Shown one piece after another: positions 6,905-15,879 of a stretch of 64,000 nucleotides of DNA; the stretch's first letter is position 1, and each line of letters starts with the position of its first letter. The notes beneath the pieces are model-generated. The model did not search any database. It was not told the origin of the DNA and saw nothing but the letters and a program-made list of their open reading frames with translations. This DNA comes from Algoriphagus oliviformis (GTDB lineage Bacteria > Bacteroidota > Bacteroidia > Cytophagales > Cyclobacteriaceae). The stretch covers positions 160,702 to 224,701 of the forward strand of contig NZ_JAFKCT010000010.1 in the NCBI RefSeq assembly GCF_017254915.1, read 5' to 3'. The position numbers and the translations under genes were made by a program.

Positions 6905-8602
6905 ATGAAAAATTCAAAACCCCATATTCTGAAAGCAAGCGGCCTGGTGCTGCTTGCTTTTTGCTTTTCCCTCTCTTCCAAAGCGCAAGAACTGCGCTCC
7001 CTCTCTGGGGCTAACAGTCCCAACGACGACACCAACCCAGTCTGGATAGGTGACAATACCCTGCTTTTCACCCGAGCCTTCCATCCGCTCAACCTTGGCG
7101 GCGCCACCGACCCTGGAGATATCTGGGAGACGCGCAAGGACGAGTCTGGAGAATGGGGAGAGGCTGCCCATCGGGCAGACTTGAGTACCGCGGGCTATGA
7201 CTTGGTCTTGGGACTCGAGGATGTGCTGACCCTCTTGGTGCTGAGAAAAGAAGGCAGCGAAACCTCTATCCACCAGTTTTCCAAGTTTGGTGCGGACTGG
7301 AACTACCTCCGCAAGGTGGATTTTCCGGGTTTGGGTTCTTTTGAGGGAACTCTGACCGGCAGGGTCGCCGAGGGAGGGAAACTGGTTTTCCTTGCGGGAA
7401 AACGGCCTGGGGGATTGGGCAATGAGGATATTTATGTTGCCCAAAAAACCGGGGTGATCCAATGGTCTGAGCTGAAAAACCTCGGATCCTCCATCAATGG
7501 CTTCGGTCAGGAGACCGGGCCGTATTTTGACCCAAAAAGCAATCAGCTGTATTTTTCCTCCAATTCCCACATGGGCGCAAACGGCCGCGATATCCTGATT
7601 GCCAAAAAGATGGGGGAATCCTGGGATAGCTGGAGTAAGCCTGAAAAGTGGGAGCAGATCAGCTCCAATGGGTCTGACGCATCCATCACCTTCCTCGACC
7701 AGGATGAGATCGTATGGACCAGTACGCAAAACAGCGATGGCTTTGCCGATCTGATGACCTTTGCCACGCCTGTGCCATTGGTGATCCCAGAGGAATTCGT
7801 CGCTGTGGCCGCGCCGGAGGCTGTGGTGGAGAAGCCGATCAAACCTAGCCTACAGCCTGCCCAGCCCGCAGTGCCTGCTCGCGTTCAGCTTTCGGAGGTA
7901 CAGCCGGTGGAGATCCCCATGACCGACTCTACGAAAATACCTAGCCAAAACACCATTACTCCGACGCTGGCGGTGGCAAACCCCGCTTCGTCGATTTCCG
8001 AACCTCAAAAAGAGGTCGAAACGCCTGTGTCTTTTTTGGCGATCGACGCCAAAAACAAGGTGCAATTGTCTTTTAGTCTGGCTTGGCAATCCGGAACCGC
8101 TGCGGCGGACTTTCAGGAGCCATATTTGATTTCCGAGTTGAAAGCCAAGGGCATCAGCTCGGTGAAGGTTTCCTCGCCGGGTTATTTTCCCAAGCAGGTG
8201 CTGGTGGAAAGCTTCGATACCAAAACCGAAACCGTGGTGCTGCTCACCAAGGCTGAGGCTGGAAGTACGGTCTTGCTGGAGGACGTGAACTTCAAAAGGG
8301 GAACCGCGGAACTCGAAGGGGAGGAAACCGAGGCAAGCTTGGCAGATTTGGCCAAATTCCTTATCGAAAACCCCGAAATCACGATCAGAATCAATGGCCA
8401 TACGGACAACGTAGGCGATCCAGGTCTGAACAAGCAGCTCTCGCTGGAGCGGGCGGGAAGTGTCAGGGATTTCTTGGTGGACAAGGGAGTGGACTTCGAA
8501 AGCCTACGGATTTCCGGTTGGGGAGGTACGCGCCCCATCGCTTCCAATGCGACCGAGTCGGGCCGGGCAAAAAACCGGCGGGTCGAGCTGGCGGTGGAAT
8601 AA
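6905..8602 (+). CDS. OmpA-family outer-membrane protein with PD40 repeats
   Basis: The 565-aa exported protein has a signal peptide (to about residue 28, SSKAQ). A beta-propeller-like region follows (residues about 30-290) with PD40-type motifs such as NQLYFSSNSHMGANGRDI, then a Pro-rich linker. A C-terminal OmpA peptidoglycan-binding domain starts at about residue 455 (DVNFKRGTAEL, INGHTDNVGD, NRRVELAVE). Such proteins tie the outer membrane to peptidoglycan and are abundant in Bacteroidota. It begins 2 nt after the DHS-like gene, so the two are probably translated from one mRNA. Confidence 0.9.
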   Translation: MKNSKPHILKASGLVLLAFCFSLSSKAQELRSLSGANSPNDDTNPVWIGDNTLLFTRAFHPLNLGGATDPGDIWETRKDESGEWGEAAHRADLSTAGYDLVLGLEDVLTLLVLRKEGSETSIHQFSKFGADWNYLRKVDFPGLGSFEGTLTGRVAEGGKLVFLAGKRPGGLGNEDIYVAQKTGVIQWSELKNLGSSINGFGQETGPYFDPKSNQLYFSSNSHMGANGRDILIAKKMGESWDSWSKPEKWEQISSNGSDASITFLDQDEIVWTSTQNSDGFADLMTFATPVPLVIPEEFVAVAAPEAVVEKPIKPSLQPAQPAVPARVQLSEVQPVEIPMTDSTKIPSQNTITPTLAVANPASSISEPQKEVETPVSFLAIDAKNKVQLSFSLAWQSGTAAADFQEPYLISELKAKGISSVKVSSPGYFPKQVLVESFDTKTETVVLLTKAEAGSTVLLEDVNFKRGTAELEGEETEASLADLAKFLIENPEITIRINGHTDNVGDPGLNKQLSLERAGSVRDFLVDKGVDFESLRISGWGGTRPIASNATESGRAKNRRVELAVE

Positions 8603-8605
8603 ATC

Positions 8606-8638
8606 AAAAGGGCTTCCGGATTATCCGGAAGCCCTTTT
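8606..8638. terminator. Bidirectional terminator between ompA-like and oxidoreductase genes
   Basis: A long near-perfect stem (AAAAGGGCTTCCGGAT paired with ATCCGGAAGCCCTTTT) with T runs on both sides lies between converging genes. Confidence 0.9.
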
Positions 8639-8660
8639 CTTTTGTCCTCTCGCTCATCTA

Positions 8661-10121
8661 TCAGAGTGAGTAGTCTCCGCGATAGGTTCTTTTTACAAAC
8701 TGGTTGGCAGGATCGAAGTTGGTGATCTTCATGTTTGGTCCATCCCACAGCAGCTTGATTCCACGGCCTGGATAGTCAAACTGGTTGTTTGCACCTTCCC
8801 TTTGCACGCGGTAGTCGTAGCTTCGGATGGCGAGATTTCCCATCAATACTGACTCGGTCAGTGGGCCGGCCACGGAGAATGGGGAACTGAGCTTTTTATA
8901 CTCCTCGGATCCGTAGCCGCCGATGCAGGCTTCCACCCAGTTGTTGTAGTGGCCGCGATCCCCTCCTGGAACTCGGTATTCTGTCTGAGGGACGCTGACC
9001 TCCTGGGTTCTCTTGGTAGGCAATAGTTTGGGGTTTGCTCCATAGGTGGCGCACATCATTTTGCCTTTGGTGCCTTCGATGATCACGCCATTTCCCCCAT
9101 CACCCATGATTTCGTTCGGCTCCAGTTCTTCAGGACGGGTAGGCTGTATGCCTCCGTCCATCCAGTGGAATTCCAAATCTGGCTTGCCAGGTCTATCGAA
9201 GCGCAGCGTGATGTGGGAGGAAGGAGGGCAGCTCTCTGGGAAATAGCCCTGCTTGAACTCACCGACATAGACTGAGCCCACGGAGCATTCGGCGGATTTG
9301 GGATAGCCGAGACCGAGGACTCTAAAAGGAGGCTCCATGATATGGCAAGCCATGTCACCCAAGGCGCCTGTGCCATAGTCCCACCAGCCTCTCCAGTTGA
9401 AGGGCACCAGATTGCCTACGTAGTCCTTGTATGGAGCGGTGCCCAGCCACAGGTCCCAATCCAGGTCTGCGGGAGGAGCTACGGGAGTTTTGGGCCACTC
9501 GATGCCCTGAGGCCACACAGGTCGGTTGGTCCAGGAGTACACTTTGATGGCTTCTCCGATGGTGCCGGCATTGTACCACTCGACCATTTGTCGGACGCCG
9601 TCTCCAGAGGAGCCTTGGTTGCCCATTTGGGTGACCACTTTGTATTTTTCGGCTGCTTCGGTCAGCATCCGGGCTTCGTAGATATCGTGTGACATGGGTT
9701 TCTGCACATACACGTGCTTGCCCATTTTCATCGCCATCATGGCCTGCACGGCGTGCATGTGATCGGGGGTAGAGACCGATACGGCGTCGATGTTTTTTTC
9801 CTCCTTCTCCAGCATGACGCGGTAGTCTTTATAGTACGCCGCCTTGGGATGGGCTTCACGGCTTTGCTTGGCACGGGTATCATCGACGTCGCAGAGGGCG
9901 ATCATGTCGACTTTGCCAGAAGCGAAAATCCCGCGGACATCGCCGCCCCCCATGCCGCCCACACCGATGCTGGCCACGCGGAGCTTATCGCTGGGAGCGA
10001 TGTAGCCCGGGCCGCCGAGTACATGTCTTGGCACGATATAGAATCCGGCAAGTGCCAGCGCTGAGCCTTTTATGAAACTTCTTCTGGAGGATTGCTCCGG
10101 GTTGGAAGGTTTGTTTTCCAT
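8661..10121 (-). CDS. Gfo/Idh/MocA-family oxidoreductase with Tat signal
   Basis: This 486-aa protein starts with a twin-arginine signal (SSRRSFIKGSALALAGF), so it is exported folded to the periplasm. A Rossmann domain follows with SIGVGGMGGGDVRG (about residues 50-63) and the sugar-oxidoreductase signature around YVQKPMSHD, where the usual EKP is QKP. The C-terminal part fits the periplasmic Bacteroidota subfamily that binds NAD tightly and acts on sugars or cyclitols. The substrate is unknown. The GH20 hexosaminidase is divergently transcribed and could supply sugars. It ends at a shared terminator. Confidence 0.9.
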   Translation of the reverse strand: MENKPSNPEQSSRRSFIKGSALALAGFYIVPRHVLGGPGYIAPSDKLRVASIGVGGMGGGDVRGIFASGKVDMIALCDVDDTRAKQSREAHPKAAYYKDYRVMLEKEEKNIDAVSVSTPDHMHAVQAMMAMKMGKHVYVQKPMSHDIYEARMLTEAAEKYKVVTQMGNQGSSGDGVRQMVEWYNAGTIGEAIKVYSWTNRPVWPQGIEWPKTPVAPPADLDWDLWLGTAPYKDYVGNLVPFNWRGWWDYGTGALGDMACHIMEPPFRVLGLGYPKSAECSVGSVYVGEFKQGYFPESCPPSSHITLRFDRPGKPDLEFHWMDGGIQPTRPEELEPNEIMGDGGNGVIIEGTKGKMMCATYGANPKLLPTKRTQEVSVPQTEYRVPGGDRGHYNNWVEACIGGYGSEEYKKLSSPFSVAGPLTESVLMGNLAIRSYDYRVQREGANNQFDYPGRGIKLLWDGPNMKITNFDPANQFVKRTYRGDYSL

Positions 10122-10357
10122 GATTATTTCAGGTTGAGTTTAGACAGTTGAGTTTCAAATTATCAAAAGAAGGGATTTAAAATTCTCTCGGAGGGAAAAA
10201 ATGACAAAAGGTATGATCCTTTTCTTTCCTACTCGGAGGACTTTGCCGAAAGAGCTTTTGTCCGCAGGATTTGATCGCGGCTAATTTCAAAATTAATTTG
10301 GTTTGTGGAAAATAGATTTCTAAAATTTTCAATTAAGTTTATCCAAAATCACTTAAA

Positions 10358-11950
10358 ATGAAAAAAACAATCTGGACGCTGCTGCTTGCAGGTACACTTG
10401 CCATGGGGGGCTGTAAGGAGACCCCATCATTTTCGGACTCGGCCATCATCCCCCTGCCCCAAGAGCTTGCCAATGGATCGGGAAGCTTTGACCTGAGCCC
10501 AGAGATGGGCATCCAGCTGGTAGGATCAGGAGAAAAGCTGACCAAGATCGGCAACTACTTGGCCAGCAAGCTTCGGCCGGCGACCGGATTTGACCTTCCT
10601 GTTTCCAATGAGTCTGGGGAGATAGTTTTGGAACTGACGGGCATTGGAAGCTCCGAGGCTTATGAGATCGAGGTCACTGGGGACGAAGTAAAGATCAGCG
10701 CCGATGGAGAAGCAGGCTTGTTTTATGGCGTGCAGACACTGCTTCAGCTTTTGCCCCAGGAGATTGCCCATAGTGCCGTGCAATCGGTGCAGTGGACCAT
10801 TCCAGGCGGAAGCATCAAGGATGAGCCTTCATTTTCCTACCGAGGATCCATGCTGGATGTGGCGCGCCATTTTATCTCCCTGGAGGACGTCAAGTACTAC
10901 ATCGACCAGATGGCTGCCTATAAGCTGAATTACCTTCACCTTCACCTGACAGATGACCAAGGCTGGAGAATCGAGATCAAGTCTTGGCCTAGGCTGACCG
11001 AGGTCGGTGGGAGTACCGAAGTAGGCGGAGGGGAAGGAGGGTTTTATACCCAAGAGGAATACAAGGAGATCGTGGCCTATGCAGCCGAGCGCTTCATTAC
11101 CGTAGTGCCAGAGGTGGATATGCCCGGCCATACCAATGCGGTACTGGCTTCCTACGGCGACCTCAATCCTGGGATCAACTTGCCCGACGGAGACCTGACC
11201 ACGGTGACCAAGACTCCCGAACGCGAAGTGCAGGTGAATGTCCGCCAAGCCTCTGAGCTCTACACAGGGATCGAGGTGGGCTGGAGCACCTTTGATTCCG
11301 ATCTGGAATTGACGTATGCTTTTGTGGACAGTGTGGTGCGAGAGATCTCAGAGATCACTCCCGGGCCCTACTTTCACATCGGCGGGGACGAGTCCCATGT
11401 GACCGAAAAGGACGACTACATCTACTTTGTGGAGCGTGTCCAAGACATTGTTTCCAAATACGGAAAGACCAGTATAGGCTGGGATGAGGTGGCTACTGCT
11501 AAACTCCTTCCGGGAAATATCGCCCAATACTGGTCTAGAGAGGACGAAAACGCAAAACTGGCCAAAGCGCAGGGCAATCAGATCCTCATGTCGCCAAATA
11601 CCCGTGTGTACCTAGACATGCAGTATGACAGCACGTCCCGCATCGGCCTGCACTGGGCCGGGTATGTGGATTTGGATGCCGCGTATTCATGGGAACCGAC
11701 AGAGCTCATCGAAGGGTTTACCGCTGCCGATATTTTGGGCGTGGAGGCTCCACTCTGGACCGAAACGGTGACCAACCGTGCCGACATTGACTACCTCGCT
11801 TTTCCCAGACTGAGCGCTATTGCTGAGGTGGCTTGGACCAAAAAGGAAAGAAGAAGCTGGGACAGCTACGCTAAGCGTGTTCCCGTCCACGGAAAGCGGT
11901 GGGACATTCAGGGAGTAGGCTTCTATCGCTCTCCCAAAGTGACTTGGTAG
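10358..11950 (+). CDS. Beta-N-acetylhexosaminidase, GH20 lipoprotein
   Basis: The 530-aa protein has a lipoprotein signal peptide ending AMGGC (Cys21). It has the two-domain GH20 layout: a GH20b domain (to about residue 145, FYGVQTLLQLLPQ), then a TIM barrel beginning YRGSMLDVARHFI. HIGGDESH carries the catalytic pair Asp344-Glu345; the Asp positions the substrate N-acetyl group and the Glu is the acid. It releases terminal GlcNAc or GalNAc from chitin, glycoprotein or peptidoglycan fragments, probably at the cell surface or in the periplasm. It stands alone with its own terminator. Confidence 0.93.
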   Translation: MKKTIWTLLLAGTLAMGGCKETPSFSDSAIIPLPQELANGSGSFDLSPEMGIQLVGSGEKLTKIGNYLASKLRPATGFDLPVSNESGEIVLELTGIGSSEAYEIEVTGDEVKISADGEAGLFYGVQTLLQLLPQEIAHSAVQSVQWTIPGGSIKDEPSFSYRGSMLDVARHFISLEDVKYYIDQMAAYKLNYLHLHLTDDQGWRIEIKSWPRLTEVGGSTEVGGGEGGFYTQEEYKEIVAYAAERFITVVPEVDMPGHTNAVLASYGDLNPGINLPDGDLTTVTKTPEREVQVNVRQASELYTGIEVGWSTFDSDLELTYAFVDSVVREISEITPGPYFHIGGDESHVTEKDDYIYFVERVQDIVSKYGKTSIGWDEVATAKLLPGNIAQYWSREDENAKLAKAQGNQILMSPNTRVYLDMQYDSTSRIGLHWAGYVDLDAAYSWEPTELIEGFTAADILGVEAPLWTETVTNRADIDYLAFPRLSAIAEVAWTKKERRSWDSYAKRVPVHGKRWDIQGVGFYRSPKVTW

Positions 11951-11969
11951 GAAATCGAGCATTCATTAG

Positions 11970-12006
11970 ACCCGAGGCTGGCTACAGCTTCGGGTTGTTT
12001 TTTCTT
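11970..12006 (+). terminator. Intrinsic terminator of the GH20 gene
   Basis: An 11-bp stem (ACCCGAGGCTG / CAGCTTCGGGT, one G-T pair) with a 4-nt loop is followed by a T-rich tract. Confidence 0.85.
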
Positions 12007-12097
12007 AGACGGGGTAATTTTTGATTTTGGCAAAATTGGGCCTATTATCGAATACTAATCCAAGGCAGGCATCGCCTGGGCAACACAAGAAAGATCA

Positions 12098-13453
12098 ATG
12101 GGAAACATCATCATAGAGTTCAGCAACTGGATTTGGGGGCCACCAATCCTGATTTTGCTTTTGGGCGGCGGCGTGTATTTTTTGGTCCATTCGGGCTTTG
12201 TTCCTTTTCTCCGGATGGGACATGCCATCAAGCTGCTCAGCGGGAAATATGACGACGATTTGGCCCCAGGCCAGATTTCCTCTGCCCAGGCGCTGTCCTC
12301 GGCTATTGCCGCTACGGTAGGTTTGGGCAACATTTCGGGAGTGGCCATTGCCATCAACATGGGCGGGCCTGGCGCGCTTTTTTGGATGTGGGTTGCTGCC
12401 TTTGTGGGAATGGCGACGAAGTTTTACACCTGTACTTTGGCGATCATGTACCGGGGCAAGGACAGCGCTGGGGAAATCCAGGGCGGCCCCATGTACTTTA
12501 TCGAAGAGGGCATGGGCAAAAAATGGAAGTTTTTGTCCGTCATTTTTTGTGTGGCGGGAGTGATCGGCCTGCTTTCCATCTTCCAGGCAAACCAACTCAC
12601 GGCAGTGATCCAGGCGGTATTGATCGAGCCCGACACGATGGAGGAGACGGTCCGCAACAGATGGATCATCGGCTTTGGTATGATGGGGCTCACCGCGGTG
12701 GTGATCTTGGGAGGAATTCAGCGTATTGCCTCAGTAGCTTCCAAGCTGGTTCCTTTCATGGTGGCGGTGTACATGATCACGGTCTTGATCATCGTCTTCC
12801 AATACCTAGATCGGGTGCCGGAGATGTTCAAACTGATCTTTGTGGATGCCTTCACTGGGAATGCCGTCATGGGCGGCGCCGTCGGTGCGGTGATCATCAC
12901 CGGTGCAAGGAGGGCGGCTTTTTCCAACGAAGCAGGGATCGGTACCGCGCCGATCGTGCATGGCGCTTCCAAAAACAGGGAGCCGGTCCGCGAGGGACTG
13001 ATAGCGATGCTTGGGCCCTTTGTGGATACGGTTATCGTTTGTACGTTGACCGCGCTGGTGATTTTGGTGACCGGAGTGTGGGAAAACACGGAAAATGATG
13101 GCGTAAGACTGACCCTTGAGGCCTTTGAGACTGGGATCCCGGGCGTCGGGAAATACCTGCTGATGCTTTCGGTTTTGGTCTTTGCGCTGTCCACGATGTT
13201 TACCTATTCCTACTATGGGCAAACGTGTACGAGTTACCTTTTTGGAGCAGACAAGGCCCATTTTCATAACTATTTTTACCTCGCGACCATCGTGGTCGGC
13301 GCTGTGGTAAGCCTGGAGGTGGTCGTCAGCCTGGTAGATGGGATGTATGCCATCATGGCTTTTCCCAATATGATAGCGGCGCTGTACCTGTCACCCAAGG
13401 TCCGTGCGGCGACCAAGGATTATTTTACCCGGATGAAGGCGGAGAAGCAATGA
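12098..13453 (+). CDS. Sodium:alanine/glycine symporter (AGCS family)
   Basis: The 451-aa polytopic membrane protein has the AGCS signatures LSSAIAATVGLGNISGVA (about residues 66-83), EIQGGPMYFIEEGMG and AAFSNEAGIGTAPIVHGA. The family imports alanine or glycine with Na+. The length matches family members (about 440-480). The stop codon overlaps the start of the glycerate kinase gene by 4 nt (ATGA), so both are translated from one transcript. That pairing suggests the kinase and transporter serve C3 metabolism, but this link is inferred. Confidence 0.92.
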   Translation: MGNIIIEFSNWIWGPPILILLLGGGVYFLVHSGFVPFLRMGHAIKLLSGKYDDDLAPGQISSAQALSSAIAATVGLGNISGVAIAINMGGPGALFWMWVAAFVGMATKFYTCTLAIMYRGKDSAGEIQGGPMYFIEEGMGKKWKFLSVIFCVAGVIGLLSIFQANQLTAVIQAVLIEPDTMEETVRNRWIIGFGMMGLTAVVILGGIQRIASVASKLVPFMVAVYMITVLIIVFQYLDRVPEMFKLIFVDAFTGNAVMGGAVGAVIITGARRAAFSNEAGIGTAPIVHGASKNREPVREGLIAMLGPFVDTVIVCTLTALVILVTGVWENTENDGVRLTLEAFETGIPGVGKYLLMLSVLVFALSTMFTYSYYGQTCTSYLFGADKAHFHNYFYLATIVVGAVVSLEVVVSLVDGMYAIMAFPNMIAALYLSPKVRAATKDYFTRMKAEKQ

Positions 13454-14556
13454 ATTTCCTGATAGCTCCGAACGCTTTCAAGGGAACGATAGCTGCTGAC
13501 GATGCGGCGACTCTCATCGCCGGTGAGATCAACAAAAGGCCAGGGACAAACTGCCTGCAGCAGCCCGTGGCAGATGGGGGAGACGGCACCTGTCAGCTCC
13601 TGATCGATTCTTTGGGTTTGGAAAAGGTGCCTGTGAGAACTCTCAATGCCGTAGGGCAGGGGGCCATGGGGTATTTTGGCTGGGATCCGGTCGAACTGAA
13701 GGCTTATCTGGATATCTCCACAGCCTCTGGTATTGGTGTATTGGACAAACACCAACGAGATCCCTATATCACTTCCACTTTCGGTACGGGCCTGCTGATA
13801 CGGGCGGCCGTGGACTATGGAGCCAAAGAGGTCATTTTGGGTCTGGGTGGAAGTGCGACGGTGGACATGGGGATTGGCATCCTCTCCGCGCTGGGAGTTT
13901 TGTTTCTGGACGAAAATGGGCGGGAAATCCCCGCCTTTTCCCCGGGCTATCTCCGAAAAATCCAGCATATACAGCGTTCTCCGCAAGTTCCGGTTATTGC
14001 TTTTACGCTGCTTTGCGATGTGAGAAATCCCTTTTTGGGAGCCGAGGGTGCGGTCCCTGTCTTTGGTCCCCAAAAAGGACTCAAAGAAGATCAAATGCAT
14101 GAATTTCATAAGGATTGCGAGCGTGTGCTTGATCTCTTGATTCGGAAGTCAAAGAGGGATTGGGTGGATAGTCCAGGTTTTGGCGCGGCTGGCGGAGTGG
14201 CGTTGGGACTGTCTTTTTTCTTCCCAAGCGAGATCAGGTTTGGAGCATCCTATTTTTTCGAATTGGTAGAGATGAGGGAAAAAGTCCTTTGGTCTGACTG
14301 GATTGTCACCGGGGAGGGGCAGTATGACTCCCAGAGTGATCAAGGCAAGGCTAGTTACGAGTTGCTGGGACTTGCGAAAACGCTTGACAAAAAGACCGCG
14401 CTGATCACCTCAGGCCAAGGCGCGCGGGACTCGGGATTCGACGTGGTGTTGGAGCTTCCGTCTTTGGACTTTTCCCGTGTTGACTTTCGGGAGCGTGCAC
14501 GCGAAAATCTCAAAAAGGTGGTCTCCCAAGCAATGGCGGAAGGGAAGCTTCTGTAG
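13450..14556 (+). CDS. Glycerate kinase (GarK/GlxK type)
   Basis: The 368-aa protein has all type-I glycerate kinase landmarks: the N-terminal APNAFKGTI motif, PVADGGDGT (about residues 38-47), STFGTGLLI, GLGGSATVDMGIG (about 133-145) and WIVTGEGQYDSQS near the C-terminus. It phosphorylates D-glycerate, normally to 2-phosphoglycerate in this family, feeding glycolysis. It starts inside the stop codon of the AGCS symporter. No clear plus-strand terminator follows it; the hairpin at 14577 has its T tract on the minus strand. Confidence 0.92.
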   Translation: MNFLIAPNAFKGTIAADDAATLIAGEINKRPGTNCLQQPVADGGDGTCQLLIDSLGLEKVPVRTLNAVGQGAMGYFGWDPVELKAYLDISTASGIGVLDKHQRDPYITSTFGTGLLIRAAVDYGAKEVILGLGGSATVDMGIGILSALGVLFLDENGREIPAFSPGYLRKIQHIQRSPQVPVIAFTLLCDVRNPFLGAEGAVPVFGPQKGLKEDQMHEFHKDCERVLDLLIRKSKRDWVDSPGFGAAGGVALGLSFFFPSEIRFGASYFFELVEMREKVLWSDWIVTGEGQYDSQSDQGKASYELLGLAKTLDKKTALITSGQGARDSGFDVVLELPSLDFSRVDFRERARENLKKVVSQAMAEGKLL

Positions 14557-14570
14557 GGGGAAGTGAGGTC

Positions 14571-14598
14571 AAAAAAAAAGGAGGCCAAAGCCTCCTTT
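14571..14598 (-). terminator. Minus-strand terminator of the 49-aa membrane protein gene
   Basis: A 9-bp stem (AAAGGAGGC / GCCTCCTTT) with a 4-nt loop; the A9 run at 14571-14579 becomes a T tract on the minus strand. It lies 18 nt after the small gene and supports that gene being real. Confidence 0.8.
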
Positions 14599-14616
14599 AA
14601 ACGTATCGTAAATCGA

Positions 14617-14766
14617 TCAATGATCAGCTTTCTTTTTCTTGGAGAAAGTGCTTCTCACGTCCATCGCGGAAAGCCCCGCTCCAAGTCCAATAAGGGTACA
14701 CACAATCAGCAGAAACAACTGGGCTCCTGACATGATAGGCGAGCTGAAAACATCTAGTAGTATCAT
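14617..14766 (-). CDS. Small single-pass membrane protein, 49 aa
   Basis: The ORF runs from ATG 14766 (minus strand) to TGA at 14617. It begins MILLDVFSSPIMSGAQ, continues with one hydrophobic helix (LFLLIVCTLIGLGAGL) and ends with a basic tail (STFSKKKKADH). Arguments that it is a gene are the membrane-protein logic (hydrophobic helix then positive stop-transfer residues) and the intrinsic terminator 18 nt downstream on the same strand. I do not recognise a family. The Lys-rich end should face the cytoplasm. Confidence 0.6.
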   Translation of the reverse strand: MILLDVFSSPIMSGAQLFLLIVCTLIGLGAGLSAMDVRSTFSKKKKADH

Positions 14767-14861
14767 TTGTTTTATTTTGAATTCGGGATTGATGTGCGAA
14801 GATAAAACCGAGCGCCGATTTTACAAAGCATAAGCGCTTCGACCGCGTGGATTAGTGTGAA

Positions 14862-15056
14862 TTAATCCAAGTCGTCCTCAAAGTCATCGTCCTCAAAATC
14901 CTCATCGTCGAAATCTTCGTCTTCTTCGTCAAAGTCTACGATGTTGTCCAGATCGCTTTCTTCGTCCAGATCGTATTCGTCTTCAAATTCGTCATCGAAT
15001 TCCTCTTCGTCTTCGAAATCGTCAATGTCATCGAAATCTTCTTCAAAATCCTCCAT
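14862..15056 (-). CDS. Hyperacidic small protein, 64 aa
   Basis: The predicted product has about 45 Asp/Glu in 64 residues, interrupted mainly by Phe, with patches like FDDEFEDEYDLDEE; it contains no basic residue. It has a normal ATG and is followed by the small membrane protein gene on the same strand. It could be a disordered polyanionic protein, or a low-complexity GAN-repeat sequence that stays open by chance. No function is assigned. Confidence 0.45.
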   Translation of the reverse strand: MEDFEEDFDDIDDFEDEEEFDDEFEDEYDLDEESDLDNIVDFDEEDEDFDDEDFEDDDFEDDLD

Positions 15057-15460
15057 GGCTGTTTTAAAGGGGTTTTATTGGTTTACTCGTTACGAAATAA
15101 GGCAAAAAATTAAATACACCAATAGGGACAACTTTAATTTTTTTGATTCACAATCCATTTTTTTGAGTTCAGGCTGTGACCCAAAAGGTTCAAGCTCGTC
15201 AGTCGTCTCGGCCATACTTTAAAAGACGCCAACTCGTTTTCCGGCCGAAAACTGAGATAGGTTTTCTTTGAAATCTTATTTGGCAGATCCTCTCTTTCAC
15301 CGAAAGTCGATTTTTTCTTCGGGGCAAAGTGGGGAGAAGCTCCCCAAAAAGAAACGCTTATACACAGGTCGTGGAGTGGAGCCGCCCTTGTATACTCGCC
15401 TTTGGCTTCCGGTTTTTTTTATGATTCAGGGTAGCAAAGTAGTTTGGTTTTTCAGCAAAG
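15057..15460. other. Intergenic region with several stable hairpins
   Basis: About 400 bases without a convincing gene. Visible inverted repeats are GTTTTC-CGGCC-GAAAAC at about 15236-15252, TGGGGAG-AAG-CTCCCCA at about 15331-15347, and a longer imperfect one between TATACA at about 15360 and TTGTATA at about 15394. The last is followed by GGTTTTTTTT ending near 15421. The open frame at 15268-15510 has no protein-like features. A small RNA on the plus strand is possible, but I recognise no family. Confidence 0.35.
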
Positions 15461-15490
15461 AAAAAGTCCGCGGCGGGGATTTGCGCGGAC
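15461..15490 (-). terminator. Intrinsic terminator of the response-regulator gene
   Basis: On the minus strand a 7-bp stem (GTCCGCG / CGCGGAC) with an 11-nt loop is followed by TTTTTCTTT, 33 nt after the stop. Confidence 0.75.
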
Positions 15491-15522
15491 GTCTGGAAAC
15501 CGAAAGCTAAAGGGGATTCCGT

Positions 15523-15879
15523 TCAGCTAAAGATGGATTTGATGTATTTCTTGATCAAGGGCTTGGAGAGGTACTCCTTGACTACTTGGTATTGGCTTGC
15601 TTTGGTAATATCCCTTTCGTCCACAGAGCTGCTCAGGATATAGATCTGGGGATCGTGGTAGTCTGGTTTGAACAGGTCAAGAAAGTCCCATCCGTTCATT
15701 TCGGGCATATTCAGATCCAAAAAGAGGTAGTTTGGACGGATGCCGTTGATCTCTTCGAGGGCTAATTTGGCACTTTGATATTTGTAAAACTGACATGGCT
15801 CCTTCACGTTTTTGGAGATCAGTTTTTCAGTGACAAAAGAACTGATGGGATCATCGTCTATAAGAACAATCGTTAACAT
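15523..15879 (-). CDS. Single-domain response regulator (REC only)
   Basis: The protein has 118 aa when started at ATG 15879 (MLTIVLIDDDP); the extra upstream codons are not domain-like. It is a complete CheY-like receiver: acidic pocket DDD (8-10), phosphoacceptor Asp55 in LFLDLNMP, Ser at 83-85, and conserved Lys106 in YLSKPL. There is no output domain, so it signals through protein contacts, as in phosphorelays. No kinase is adjacent. It ends at its own terminator. Confidence 0.9.
   Translation of the reverse strand: MLTIVLIDDDPISSFVTEKLISKNVKEPCQFYKYQSAKLALEEINGIRPNYLFLDLNMPEMNGWDFLDLFKPDYHDPQIYILSSSVDERDITKASQYQVVKEYLSKPLIKKYIKSIFS

Noticed and set aside
5949..6938. 329-codon minus-strand frame
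   Set aside because: Shadow of the deoxyhypusine-synthase homologue; codon pattern explained by the sense gene.
15268..15510. 80-codon plus-strand frame
   Set aside because: No domain or signal, and it runs across the minus-strand terminator of the response regulator.
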